From: Ampelomyces quisqualis
Lineage: Eukaryota > Ascomycota > Dothideomycetes > Pleosporales > Phaeosphaeriaceae
Length of the DNA: 64,000 bases
Reading direction: 5' to 3'
Assembly (NCBI GenBank): GCA_018398575.1
Contig: JAGTXZ010000010.1
Coordinates: 372,001-436,000 of the forward strand
Shown piece after piece: positions 20,269 to 32,421 of the stretch. Under the pieces are notes generated by a model. That model was not told the origin of the DNA and made no database searches. It was given only the letters and a program-made list of their open reading frames with translations. Both the position numbers and the translations under genes were made by a program. Every line of letters begins with the position of its first letter. Position 1 is the first letter of the stretch.

Positions 20269-22448
20269 TTAGTGCAATCTGGACCATTCGCGATACCAGT
20301 CTAGGCACTCCGCATTTGCTACACTGGCCGACGTTTTGACATTGAGACCGCATAGAATCTGCTTGACGGCGCCTTCAATTCTGTGAGCTGTTAGTGCGCG
20401 TTGCACTGGCATGAGCTCTTCCAACTTACTTCTTCCCATTCGTGGTAACTGGTAGCTCGGGACATTCATCAACCACAGCTGGAACGTGCCTGGCACTTAA
20501 CTGTTGCTTGATTGTGCTCTTGATCTTGCCAACCAAATCAGCAGTCAGTCCGTGCCCCTCGGTCATTTTTAAGAACAGAATCACTGATTCATCCGTGTCT
20601 GTGTCTCGTCTTCTCCCTATGCACAGCGCGTCTGCGACCTCTTGAGCAAAGTGTTCGAGAACCACATTGTATATCTCGGCAGACCCGAACCGCACACCAG
20701 CAGGCTTGAGTATACCATCGCTGCGACCCAGCATCCAAAGGCCACCAGTTTCTGTACTGAATCTAACAAAGTCGCCGTGGTGCCAGATGGGCTGACCCTT
20801 GATATTTTTGAACATGTCGAAGTACGATTGCTGATATTTCCTATTTCCTTCGGAGCCCCAGAATGCCACTGGTTGGCAAATGAATGGTTTCGTACAGACA
20901 AGATCACCAGGTTCTCCCTTCATCGACACATCGACCCCTGTATAATCGTATGCCGCGATGGCCATTCCAAGGCCTGGACCCTGAATCTCACCTTCAAAAA
21001 CGGGTAGCATAGAGTTCGGGGCTCCGAAAAGCGATATGATGTCTGTTCCTCCGGTAATGCTACCGAGGTTGATTGAGGATGGAAAGGCAGAATACACGTA
21101 CGAAAAAGTGGATGGCGCGAGCGGCGAGCCGGTTGAGTAGATGGCTTCGAGGGAATCTAGATCTATACCGGCCGCTGTTGGAGTGACCGATCTCTGCTCG
21201 AGAATGGACAAGTATTTGGCGGAGGTACCAAAATGAGTAATGCGATATTCTTCAATCAAGCGATGCATTGCGAGATCATCAGACAAGGACGTGGTAGGAT
21301 TGTTGGGGTCCAAATAGCGGAATGGCGACCCATCGTATAGCACAAGTGTCGCTCCGGATGCCAGGCCTGAGACGAGCCAGTGCCACATCATCCACGTACA
21401 TGTTGTGAAGTAGAAGAGACACGATTGAGGAGATATTGAGCAGTGTATAATATGCTCCTTCTTGTGTTGTAAAAGTGTGCCAATCGCACCATGAACAATA
21501 CACTTTGGCGCACCCGTTGTCCCGCTGGAATACAAGATATAGACCGGATGGTCTGCTGGGAGCCGCTTGAAGGTAAGTTCTGGCGTCTTTGGGGGTGACG
21601 TAAATGTCTTGTAGTCGTACGCTCGCCCAGAGGGCACTTGTATTGAGTTGATGTCAGTTTGAATTGAGGGCACAGTGGGGAAAATGACGACGGCCTGGAG
21701 GGAAGATAAGTCGCGAGCAATGTCGCTGACCTTGGGTAAGACTGGGTGGCTCCGGCCATTGTAAAAGGCTGCGTTGTCGGCAAAGAGGAGAGTTGGCTCA
21801 ATTTGCCTGAGGCGCTCCAGTACAGCATGGACCCCCGTGTCCGGGCTGACAGCAGTCCACACGCATCCAAGCGAGGTTGCTGCGAGCATGGCCACCAAGG
21901 CGTTTGTGTGGTTTGCGACGTAGCCTGCGACACGGTCGCCCTCCTCAAGGCCAAGGGAAATCATGCCAGCCTGGCACAGCCTGACCTTCTCCCGGAGTTC
22001 TTTCCATGTCACTGTCTCGCGGGTAGTCTCCGTCACAGCAATGATTGCGGAGGACTGAGGATTGATGTCTTGCGTAGGAAACAGCAGGTTCTCGGCGAAA
22101 TTCAATCGCGCATTCTCAAAGAAGGTGGGACGCGGAAACATGGGCGCGTCAGGATCCACGGCCTGGTATTGTCAGCTTTGCTACGTCTTCACGCAAACAA
22201 CCGTCAGCACTGACTGGCGAGGCGCGTCCCTCGGCTCTAACGCCAACGAAGTTCCACACACTTTGCCAGAACATATCAATGTTCTCGATACTCCACTGGT
22301 GCAGTTCTTGATAGGTGGAGAGATGCAGGTCGTACGTGTGATTGACAGCTTTAAGGTACTTGTGCATGGGAGTTGACCATGGGCTCGGATGCTTCCAAAG
22401 AAGCTTAGAGCCCAACAACGTGCTGTTGGCGTCAGAAGTAGCAGTCAT
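20269..22448 (-). CDS. Acetoacetyl-CoA synthetase (acetoacetate-CoA ligase)
   Basis: Three exons (22448-22215, 22162-20430, 20380-20269; introns 52 and 49 bp) give 692 residues. It is a ligase of the acyl-CoA synthetase (ANL) superfamily that activates acetoacetate with ATP and CoA in the cytosol. The N-terminal WSIENIDMFWQSVWNFVGV and NARLNFAENLL are typical of the acetoacetyl-CoA subgroup. The AMP-binding signature YILYSSGTTGAPKCIVHG is at about 286-303, followed by TGSPLAP, GDFVRF and GRSDGILKPAGVRFG. The catalytic-lysine motif TTNGKK is split by the last intron. Its role would be ketone-body use or supply of acetoacetyl-CoA for sterol synthesis. There is no neighbouring pathway gene. Confidence 0.95.
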
Positions 22449-25400
22449 TGTCCTTGCAGAATATTTGTTGTTAATGTTTGGTAAGGGACAATCGCAGGCT
22501 TCAGAACTTTTAGGACACCCCTGCGACGATCTTGCCTCGGCCCATCGACCCCCACGTCCCACTGGTTCTCACTTACCCACTTCCCGTCAGCGGGTTTGTT
22601 TCCGCTCACGTGTCATGTCTCGTCAGCCTTGTGTCCCGAAACGAGCGGCAAAATATCTCATCAATGATCAAATGCATTTTCTTGTGCCACTGCGGTCAAT
22701 TCGAGCAACATCAATCGAGCGTAGAAATTCGCTGATTGTTATCTCGCTTTCACCGCCAGGAGTGTGCTCCCACACATCATTACTTTCCGAGTCTGTCGAA
22801 GACGGCGCAATCGACGAATTGTCTCCTTGTCCCATGTTACACAGGTTCCACGTGGCACACCCACGTGGCACACCACTGCTCATGATCAGCGCTTTGCCAT
22901 CGCCCTGAATATGTCAGGCACGCCAGAGCCTAGCGAACCTACTCTGTACATACCATAACCACTGCACCTCGCTGCCGTGCTCCGTGGATCTTTTCTGGTC
23001 TTGAGCATGGGCGCTTTGCCTTGTTGCCTTTTGTAGGCTTGGGCTTCACCGCCAGGTTACGCCTCACGAAATGAAGCATCAAGGCTAGCACATGTTCAGA
23101 TCGAACCATCTGCGGCCAGAGCTCTTCGATCGAGGATTAAACGTGCCATGTATTCATCATGGCGGATCCGCGTTGCTCGATCACTTGGAAATGTCCAGGC
23201 ATCGAGCTTGCACCGATGAGAACGCGCCTTCATGTCAGCCATCATCTGTGTCAAGCCTTTCCTCTGGTATTCGATTTCGAATTTTTGTGCACAGTACGCC
23301 CCCCTGAACGGATCGTTAGCTCGGCAAGGTGTGCACGAGTAGCATCAAGGTATATCTGCCAATCAGATTTTCTACATCCCCTTGACGCCACTTTGCACAC
23401 CTAGCCGCGTTAACGATCCGTTCAGGGGAACGTACTGTGGACTCTCCTCGGTAGTATTTGATCGTACACATTCGCTTGCCCATATCCACGTACGACCATC
23501 TCCAACTCCAATCATGCACGCGCCCTCTAGTACTGTTAGCACTGTCCAAGCCAACCGGCGCTGAAAACCGGTGGACGAGTCCACGCGATTTCTATTGCCA
23601 GAACATCGAAGTCTACAGCGTTGCTGTGATGATGATTAGAGGCTTTGACTTGCTCAATCTTTAGTCTGGATATTGGATGACATCAACCAGGCTCACCAGC
23701 GGCAAGAATCCTGAATCATAGTTTTAGTAACCAAAATTTTCCTCTCCCATTACCTCGCGCTTTCATCTGACGTCGGCCTTGGCACAAAATATCCATATAT
23801 CTGACGTGCATTAGCACATGACTGTGTCCGACATTTACCATGCGTACCTCTGCACACGTTAGCTCCTCGTACAACGAACCCTGTGCATTTGTCCCCGGAG
23901 ACGACGAAGACAGTGGTGACTGCATCCATGCGAGAGCATGATCATCCCCTTACCACTGCACGGTTGGCACCAGATATGCAGGTACGTGAGTGCTTGCCGG
24001 ATGTGCACGGTCCTGCTTCTAGTCCCCTCATCGTTGTGTTGAAGTTTCAAGAACGAGCGGGCTCCTTGCTGGTTCCTCTATTGTGGGTGTGGTGGGTGCA
24101 CCGCGACTGTGGCCATCATGCAGGTCAACATTTCCATTCACGGCACCTATTGCGGTGATTCAGGGGGGCTTCGGTTCTTTGGTATCACGCTGAATGAAGA
24201 CAAAACGTCGGACGGTACTTTATAGCCTGCTTTGTACCAGCACGGATGCTGCATCGCCTGAGCTACCAGAATGCCACTAATGGACAATCAAAATCGAGAA
24301 CAACAACACACCTTGTCTTCCAGCTCAAGGTAAGTCGCAGTATGATCTGTTGTTATACTCGGCTTTGACTCCTCCTCCAGGATCCATTTGGCCTCCCAAG
24401 ACGGGATTCAATCAGTCCCTATAGCTTTGAACTCCCCAGCACAAGGCTTGCCAATACACGGTTCTGGTGTTTCTATCGTCGGACAAGGAATTCAGACAAG
24501 CATGTTTGAGCTCGATGCTTCCTTCCAGACGGGGTATTGTAACCAAGGGTGGACGAATCCAGCACATGATGCTTCCGACACACAGCCGCTTAACATCGAC
24601 TGCCCCTTTCATGCCGCCGTCCTCCAATGTCGCCCGCCTCTGACACCTTTGCGAGAAACTAGTGAGCAGCATCGATTGCTTTCGACAATGCCGCCTATGG
24701 GGCTGACACATCAAATTCGTACGGGCACCTCTGCGTCGTGCGGTTGCACTTGCGCATTGTTCGCACAGCCTGACGTCCAGCGGTTCGCACTTGAGGTCGG
24801 TGCGGTAACGCAAAATTCTAGCTCTGTGGTCCGAGATGTGGCAAGGCAACCCTAAGGACGAATATGCACATGACGCCTGGAAAGATTTCCGTCTTGAACT
24901 TGCAGCAGCTAGAGGAACGCACAAAATGTATCATCAGATAATTGGGAGGATATCACCGGAGATCATCTTTTTCATCTGTGGTGAATCCAGCTTCTTCCGG
25001 CGAGAAGAGCTACATGACACTGTTTAAGGTTTTAGTTTAGGGAGGACTTTCTGTGTACCATTACTACTCTCCTCTTCACAATCGAGAAAAGAACCTATTC
25101 AGGGTTAAAAGCCAGTCCGTTGAGTGCATGTGTCACATGCGTCAATTGAGACTAGGATTTCACACTGAAAGCTCTTGCGCGAATAGTTGCAAAATTGGGG
25201 CAGACCCCATTCACCGGTCGCCTTGGCAGCGTCCTCCAGATTCGCAATCAAGCTTTCTGGTCGAGTGGGACGATTCCGAGTTCTCCATTCTCTGCACTCG
25301 AGTATCTGAGACAAGGACTTCTGGGTCGTTTAGTTCCGAGGGCTTGCCTGAGTTTCGAGCGCACGGTTTGAACGCACTAGTATTCCAGAACTCTAGCAGT

Positions 25401-28400
25401 TTTGGACAAGGCGGTCAATAAGGCTGTGGTGGGCAGTTTCATGCATCACCAGGGTAGCGCCATCCTAAGAATCTAAGACAGCCACTTTTGCGGCCCCAGA
25501 TTACGAAAGCATGAAAAGCAAAGAATGTATGACGACTTCAGATCTGCGCGCAAGACCGATGTAATTTTCAGCTAAGGAAGTATGAGCACTGCCCAAGGCA
25601 TCGGTTCAGTCAAGCCTAAGGAGTATTCGCCCGATCCCATCTGAAGCTCTCCGAGAGCCAATCATTATGTACGGCCAGGGCCAATCGGTAGGTCGCGGGT
25701 CCCGCTTAGGAGATGATCCACCGTTTGCATGACAAGTCTTGGGCTGTATGACTTTGCGGTAGCGATGTTGGAGATGGTCAAAACCCAGCCTGAAGTCTGC
25801 ACTAGACTGTTGGAGATAACTTGTTAACTGAGAAGCATATTCTTGCTTTTGGTGTCCCTAACACGAACCCTCAAATTTTCGACCTCGAGTGTCAATCGAG
25901 CCGTTCTAACGCGGACAATTAGCGATTGATGTCCCATGTGGCACGACTCATGAGTTCCTCCCATCGGCTGCGTTCTAGGTATTCCAAGGGCTAGGTAACG
26001 TACAAATAGGCGCTACTGGTGCTGTGTCGAGTTTCTCGTCATGTCTACGCGCAATAGTTGATGCAGGGCATATTGCGCACATTGCGACAGAAACAATGGC
26101 AAGGGACGCTTGACTGACGTGCGTCAGCCTTCATCCGTAAGGTGTACCAACTACCACAAGACAGTCAGACCTGCATGATCTTGTGCAATCCTCAGGCTGC
26201 GGGTCAGTCTGACATCTTCCAGGAGTAGGGTCTTGTGATGCGCCACGGCTCGTAGGAGAGCCAGAGTGCCTAATTACCTACGAGGTCACCTGCCTTCCCT
26301 GCTTCATTCCGGGAGATTTTCCTGCAGGTACGTAATAGACTATGTTGCGCCTCGATCCCCTTTATCTGGAAAGGAGTTTTGGATGTCCGCAACGCCTGTG
26401 CCTGTGAAATCCACAACAAAGATCGATACATTTCCGTAGTGCATGTTCGAGCGAACAGACAAATCCGCAATTGCAGGCTGTGTAGATCGGCATGCTGTCA
26501 TTTTCCCCACAAGGCGGTGTGTGTTACAACCACTGCGCCGCTTTAAGCGCCGACCGTCTGATCAGCTGTCAAGGCTGAAGAATATTCCAAGAGCTCTAGC
26601 CCAGCCATCTGGTTATACCCTACACCCTCGAACGACATTGCCTTCACATTTGATAGACCTCACGACAGGGCACAGGAATTCATGAAACTCTGACAGTGCG
26701 CTCACTGTCCCCTTAAAACCGCAGCGCTGCAGGAGCTTGATTGGAACTCGAATACTGGCGTGCTATCGCTTCTGAGTTGTGCAGAAGTATCACAATTACT
26801 GGAGGAACGAACTCTTCACTGTCCAGCTATGGCCTTACGTCTCTACCTCAGAAACACTGGCGCCGGCGTTCATCTGATACTTTATTGGATGGTGAACTGA
26901 GCTCATCAGTTCGAGTACTCTACGTGAAACTGTGTGGCTTATCACATTGCTGCACTGATGATGGCCAGCTTCATCACGCGCAAGTCATAGACCGCCACTA
27001 CTTTCAAGGCTAACAACGAGTCAGACTACATAAAGTGAAAAATGGATCTTGATGCTAGCTATGACAGTATTGAGTGCTCGGTCATATTTTAGTTCCAGCA
27101 GCCATCAGAGGCTCAGAACTAAGACGGGCAAGCCTTGTTGCCGTAATGTCCCTATCGATGGCGACGACCCGTATTGTTAACTTCCGAGCGTCGGAAGCAA
27201 GGGAGCTCGATGCGTGAGGGATCAAAGCACCCAATGTTTGTTATATCAGCACCAAGCTGCCCTGCTTAGACTACGACAGATATGACCAGGTGGCAGGCTA
27301 CTTCCCCCACCAGCAAACCTCGCACCACGCCAGACGCAAAACCGGTGCCTTGACCGGTCCAGCCTCCTGAAATTATTGCAAGGTACCGAGATCAGATAAC
27401 CAGAGCCTTGACCTCTTTAATACAGGAGCGACTTGGGAGGTGTCCAGTGTGCACGTAGTGTGGAGGCACTACTAACTAGTGGGCATTCAGATGAGTTGTG
27501 AGATGTCTACTGACTAGAGAGTATCCTTGATCCCTGCTTGTAGCAGTCCTCAAGCAGATCTCAATACGGCGTTTTGAATTGATTTCTCGACAACGGTGAT
27601 TGACCGCGGTCTCGACTCTCGTGAGTCGTACCGGGCATAAGACGCGGACGAGTCGTGCAGCCATCAAGATACAAGGATCCAATCATATAACATTCAATGG
27701 ACACAAAATTGGGTCAAGAATCTGAACCGCGTTCTAGAAGCGTGGTACAGAGTACATAATAACTTCAGCAATAGGTAGCGAAGACGTCCCGCTTCCCTGA
27801 CCTTCCTCGTTCAGACGTGACTACATGAACAGCGGCGTGAACCCGATACTTGCGCAGCACCGACTGCTAGCTCGGGTATTGTTCCACCGTCTCGTCGATC
27901 CCTTGCAGATCTCTGCTTCTCATGTTGCGTCAAATCCGTATGCACAGACCGTGTGAATAAGGACAATTACCACACTGCAGCGCACGTACTCTCAGTGATC
28001 AATGATTCGCCTAGAAGTAGCGCAGAGATGTAACTCACTTGGCAGCCTTCATTTAGCTAAAGCGAGCCCGTTCACGCCACAACAGACTGCTCGTTTAGAG
28101 ACAGGATCAAGTGCGAGCATTAGGAGCGCATTATCACGTTGAGAAACGCATGTTGCTTTTTTGTCGAGCAAACTCTCTAGCACTCTTATTGGATTTGACG
28201 CGGAGGGGGGGCTTCCATCTCACGTCCTGTCGCGTGGGATGAGAATCGAACGGATCGACGTTACACAGGACGAATTGGGGATAGAACTTCTTGAGATCTG
28301 GAACTTGCATCTTTGTTGTTAGATCTTCCATTATCTTTTATTACACCTCAGTAGCTTCAATATAAGGCTTTTCTCGAGACACATTTGCGCGGTGGTGGAT

Positions 28401-30499
28401 CCTGAGCGCGCAGTGATGTAACAGTGCAGGCGGTATCGACGTGTTCAGCTCCTCGTTTCGTTTAGGCAGCAACAAACTGCGCCGCGATATACCATACTCG
28501 CAGAGATGATTTTTCGGGGCATCGTTGATTGCTAGACAATGGGCCAGGTTGAGGCGAAGGCAGCCCCTGCGTCGCGCATGCCGCGCGCTTTAGCCCCATC
28601 GCCCTTCGTTCTCCATGTCTCTTGACTCGCCTTTGCCACGCAAAATTCCGAACAACATATTCCTACCCATAACTAGCAGTCATCACACGTGCCATTACCT
28701 ATACCCATGAATGTATCATCGATCGAATCTCGTTCTCCCTTTCGTTCCTCGCACACTTCTCACTCGCACGTGAAGCATAGCATGTTCAACTGGGTCGTCT
28801 CTAATGCTCCAAGCACAAGAAGGTCGCATCATTATTCTAAAGGATGCCACGGCAATTCGAATGAACCAGATTCGCGATGGTAGTCGGCTTTGCGAATAAC
28901 ATAACATCAATAGTAGCGGAGCCAGTGACCGAAGACTACTGCTGACTGGGGCATACACCTATTTTCTACGAGCAAGAACCGCAGTGGAGCTTATGCAACG
29001 ACCAATCGTGTCAACCCAAGTGACATCAGACGAGAGTGAGTCAGCAGATCGTCCGTATGCGGCAGGAGACGGCATGGCATTTCGCTCATATACCCAAAGA
29101 GTTTCTGCCACGAGTTTGGAGGCATCGCCACATGAGGCGGCTGACCGCTACAGGAAATTTTACCAGCTTAGGCTACGAAACATGCCTGCTTAAAGAGAGG
29201 TCTCATCAGCTTCCATAAAGCAACAATGCTTACGACAACCCCACTCAAGCCGTCATTGACGCCCATGCAAGCATCTACATGACCAAATCGCAAAGTGTTG
29301 TATGAATACAAGTCTCAGAATTCGATGGCACGTCAAATGCCTCAAACCAGCGCTTTCTGATAGCCATGTGCCTAAAAATGAACTACAAGTCCTGATGTTC
29401 CGGAAGAAGACGCACGACCGATGGCGCCAGGGGAAGCAACAACCCTCGCTCAGAGTCTGCGACAGGAGATCACAAACATACCGATATCATACCGACACGC
29501 TACCGACACCCAAAGGCTGCATCACACCTCTATTTCTTCTCGATTGCACAATACTACATAAGGCGCAAACTATATTGAGATTCGTTGCAAGACAGTATGA
29601 GATGGACGAGAAAGCGCTTGTCGAGACCTCGTCGAAGTATGGGCATCGTTCAGCGGTACTCAAGCACCATCTGGCGCCTTTCGTGCCGTGGGATTAATGC
29701 TGAAGAAATCTTTACCTAGGCATATATGTATGTGGCATGAGTGCCTACGATCACTCTCTTATTAAGCACTGAATTCTTAGGAGGATTCCTCGGACCATGT
29801 CAGCATGAGGTTCATCGCACCCACGTACGCACATGACGGAACTTTTGGCTTTGATTGCGCGTGTGACCTCGCGTCGCTGTCTCCACAGACATAACCAATA
29901 TCCCCGTTTTCCAACTCTGGACGATGAAAAAGTGCTATCCAAGTCTACACGAAAGCCGGGCATGTAGGAGCACTGCTCTTTACGAAGTAGAACCGCTGCT
30001 AGGCGAAGGCAACTGCTGTAATGTCAATGCGAGGAAATATCAATACGCCTTCTTCGTCTCGAAGCCTCGACACCACGATCAAGACGAGGAGCAACACTAT
30101 CATCCGCGAAGTGGCTCCATGACTTGGTGGATGTTATCGATCAAGTGTCTACGCTATGCCAAGCGCATCGCTTACTCTGCAACTCACGACGTCAAGGCCC
30201 CAATCGTTTTGCGAGGGTTGCTTTAGCCGGACAAGCTTCGCACCATTCAGGCCTCATGCACGTCAACCGTTCATCCGACAACCTTTTTAGCCAATGTTGC
30301 CTTGTCAAGCCATCACCATGTGTGATGCAATCAAAAAGCGGTCGGAGCATTACTGCGACCAGCATGTTTCAGCCAAGGTTCCCTACATTTCGACATGATG
30401 AAACGTGGCTTCCGTGCGCACGCGAAACTTCTGTTGACGTCAAATCTTTCCTCTTCCCTCTAATTTGAGTTGATCTGATCGCACCCAATACCTTGCACA
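22449..30499. other. 8 kb stretch with no recognisable gene
   Basis: Open frames here are short, occur equally on both strands and show no family motif; the largest are 155 and 170 codons on opposite strands at about 24.4-24.9 kb. Composition is not strongly TA-rich, so it differs from the RIP-like island at 7-8 kb. It contains one 150 bp palindrome (23290-23439). No tRNA cloverleaf was noticed. Confidence 0.5.
23290..23439. mobile_element. 150 bp near-palindromic element (foldback MITE-like)
   Basis: The left arm starts CACAGTACGCCCCCCTGAAC and the right arm ends GTTCAGGGGAACGTACTGTG. The arms pair over roughly 60 bp each (shared CTGAACGGATCGTTA, GGTGTGCA, TCAAGG), leaving a short loop. The CAGTA ends suggest a Tc1/mariner-related miniature, but no clear target duplication is visible. 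Confidence 0.7.
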
Positions 30500-31992
30500 A
30501 TGGCACGACTACGAGCGCGACGATGGCTATGGCCAGTCGTCATTGTATTATCGGCCATTCTGTTCTCACCAACATCGACGGCAGAACTATTTCGGACAGC
30601 TATCAGCCCAGTGGTACAGGACGGCTTAATCAATAAGGCGCCGACACAATGCCCAGTAGCACAGGACGGTTACACCTACAACACTTTTCCGTGGACGCAC
30701 TACCCGACATGCGTGAATGTAATTTTACCTGCTGGAGATGGAGAAGACTTGGGCGTCCACCAAACATTCTGTGCATACTCAAACACGAATTACAATGGCG
30801 GCCGTGGAGTAAGCTTTGTTGTAAGTCCAGAGGTTGCATCTAGTATCACTTTGGAATCTTTTGGGATGGCGGTGGGCGGCTTAGAGGACCAAATCGGTGA
30901 AGAAATGGGAATATGGGAAGTCCTAGACACAGACGGTCGAGGCAAGGGCTTATTCGCGCGGAAAGACCTTGCAGCGATCTTTGCAGGTGAAGACTTGATC
31001 ATCAAGACCCCGGCATTATTCGTCTCGAGGCAACTGCTTGAGACTCCTTCCACGACGCGGACAGAGTTTGTCTTGAGCACAGCATTTGAGCAACTGCCCG
31101 AGGAGACGAGGCAAATATTGAAGAATCTGGCAAAGAGCTGGGGCGGGTCAGAAGCTGTTGACATTGTCAGGACGAATGGCATCGATGTCCAGTGGCCGTG
31201 GGTTGATGAAGTTCCGCAACTTCTAGCTGTTACACCAGAGATTGCTGTGAGTCTTGCCGGACGGTGGAAAAAGACTATACGACTGACTGCGATAGCGCAT
31301 CAACCATGCATGTAGACCCAACGCAATGTGGCGCTTCAACGATTATACGCTGGCATTCGATGTGTTTGCTCTTAAGGAGATCAAACCAGGCGAAGAGCTC
31401 ACACTAAGCTGTGAGTGTTTGCAACCTAGCATTTCTAGTATCATTGCTGACCCTGTTAGACGGCTATGAGAAGCGCTCCCATGGACGGCGTACACGCTCT
31501 CTTCAAGCAAACCACAACTTCAGCTGTCTCTGCTCACTCTGCACCGCCAGCCCAGCCGAGATAGAAGCGTCCAATGACCGACTCGCCGACATCAAGGCAG
31601 TGAAGTCCATGCTACCAACAGACCCAGCCGATTCCCCACAGCTCCTTAGACTTCTGTCCAATCTAATCAAGCTCTATGACGACGAAGATCTCCACACCGA
31701 GACGCCCATGTACGAGGAAATTCTTGCCTATACATGGTCAAGTTTCGGCATTCCGGATCGTGCGAAGTACTGGGCTGGAAGGGCACGGCAACATTGGGCT
31801 GTGCTGATGGGCAAGGAGAGCTGGGAAGCTAAAAGATGTGGAGATTTAGAAAATGATGTCAAGGCACATGCCACGTGGATGACTTGGGAAGGCGACCCAT
31901 GGGAGGAGAGGGAAGATCATGATCCTGCTGGTGGCCAGGACGAGCGCCATGCGCACACCAAAGACGAAGACGAATATCTGAAAAAGATTTGA
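30500..31992 (+). CDS. SET-domain protein with N-terminal signal peptide
   Basis: Three exons (30500-31246, 31296-31410, 31460-31992; introns both 49 bp) give 464 residues. An N-terminal basic-hydrophobic stretch (WPVVIVLSAILFS, residues 11-23) looks like a signal peptide or anchor. A Cys-containing segment (residues 48-100) follows. The SET domain runs from about 135 to 290: GIWEVLDTDGRGKGLFARKD at its start, NHACRPN (252-258) formed by the first splice, then LKEIKPGEELTLSYGY. A post-SET-like CLCSLC lies near 310. SET domains use S-adenosylmethionine to methylate lysines. The GEEL, NHxC and Tyr residues are present, so activity is plausible. A secretory-pathway location would be unusual for a histone methyltransferase; the substrate is unknown. 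Confidence 0.88.
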
Positions 31993-32421
31993 CCAAATGC
32001 CGGTGAGGGATCAGTTCCGTGGACACACTTCAGTGCTTTGACTCGTTCGTGGAGATGGGCGCTGGGAATCGCAAAATTAGATCAAGCGGAAAAGGGTATA
32101 TTTCAATATGCGTATCATTCATCGTAAATAGGAAACAAATCGCTCAATTCATCATACATTGAAAGGCCTATGCGCAGCAATGCATCGAGATAACCTTTTC
32201 GCGTCGCTGGAGGTCAATTCCGTCGCTGCTTCGACAATAACGGTATCCAGACTGATCCACCAGAGCATGGAAGAGTATTGTTTTGAATTTGACAGAAGAG
32301 TTTTTTAATGTTCATTAAGTCAGTGTTCACAATGTCTACGAATCCTAGCGTACATGCAAAGTGCTCAACGCTTTTCGCATCAACACCGACCTCGTAATTT
32401 TTCATAACATGCTCCGACTAT
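31993..32421. other. Convergent intergenic region
   Basis: This 429 bp lies between the SET-protein and monooxygenase stop codons. Nothing recognisable is present apart from presumed 3' UTRs. Confidence 0.5.

Noticed and set aside
24388..24924. Overlapping open frames of 155 (+) and 170 (-) codons in the gene desert
   Set aside because: Neither has family motifs, a plausible leader or splice-linked partners. Mutual overlap on opposite strands is typical of chance frames.
28225..28260. Possible tRNA T-arm (reverse complement contains CGTTCGATTC)
   Set aside because: No 5 bp stem around the loop and no matching acceptor, D or anticodon arms.
28134..28331. 65-codon minus-strand frame starting MEDLTTKMQVPDLKKF
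   Set aside because: It has gene-like composition but no recognisable family and no extending exon; too short to call without expression data.
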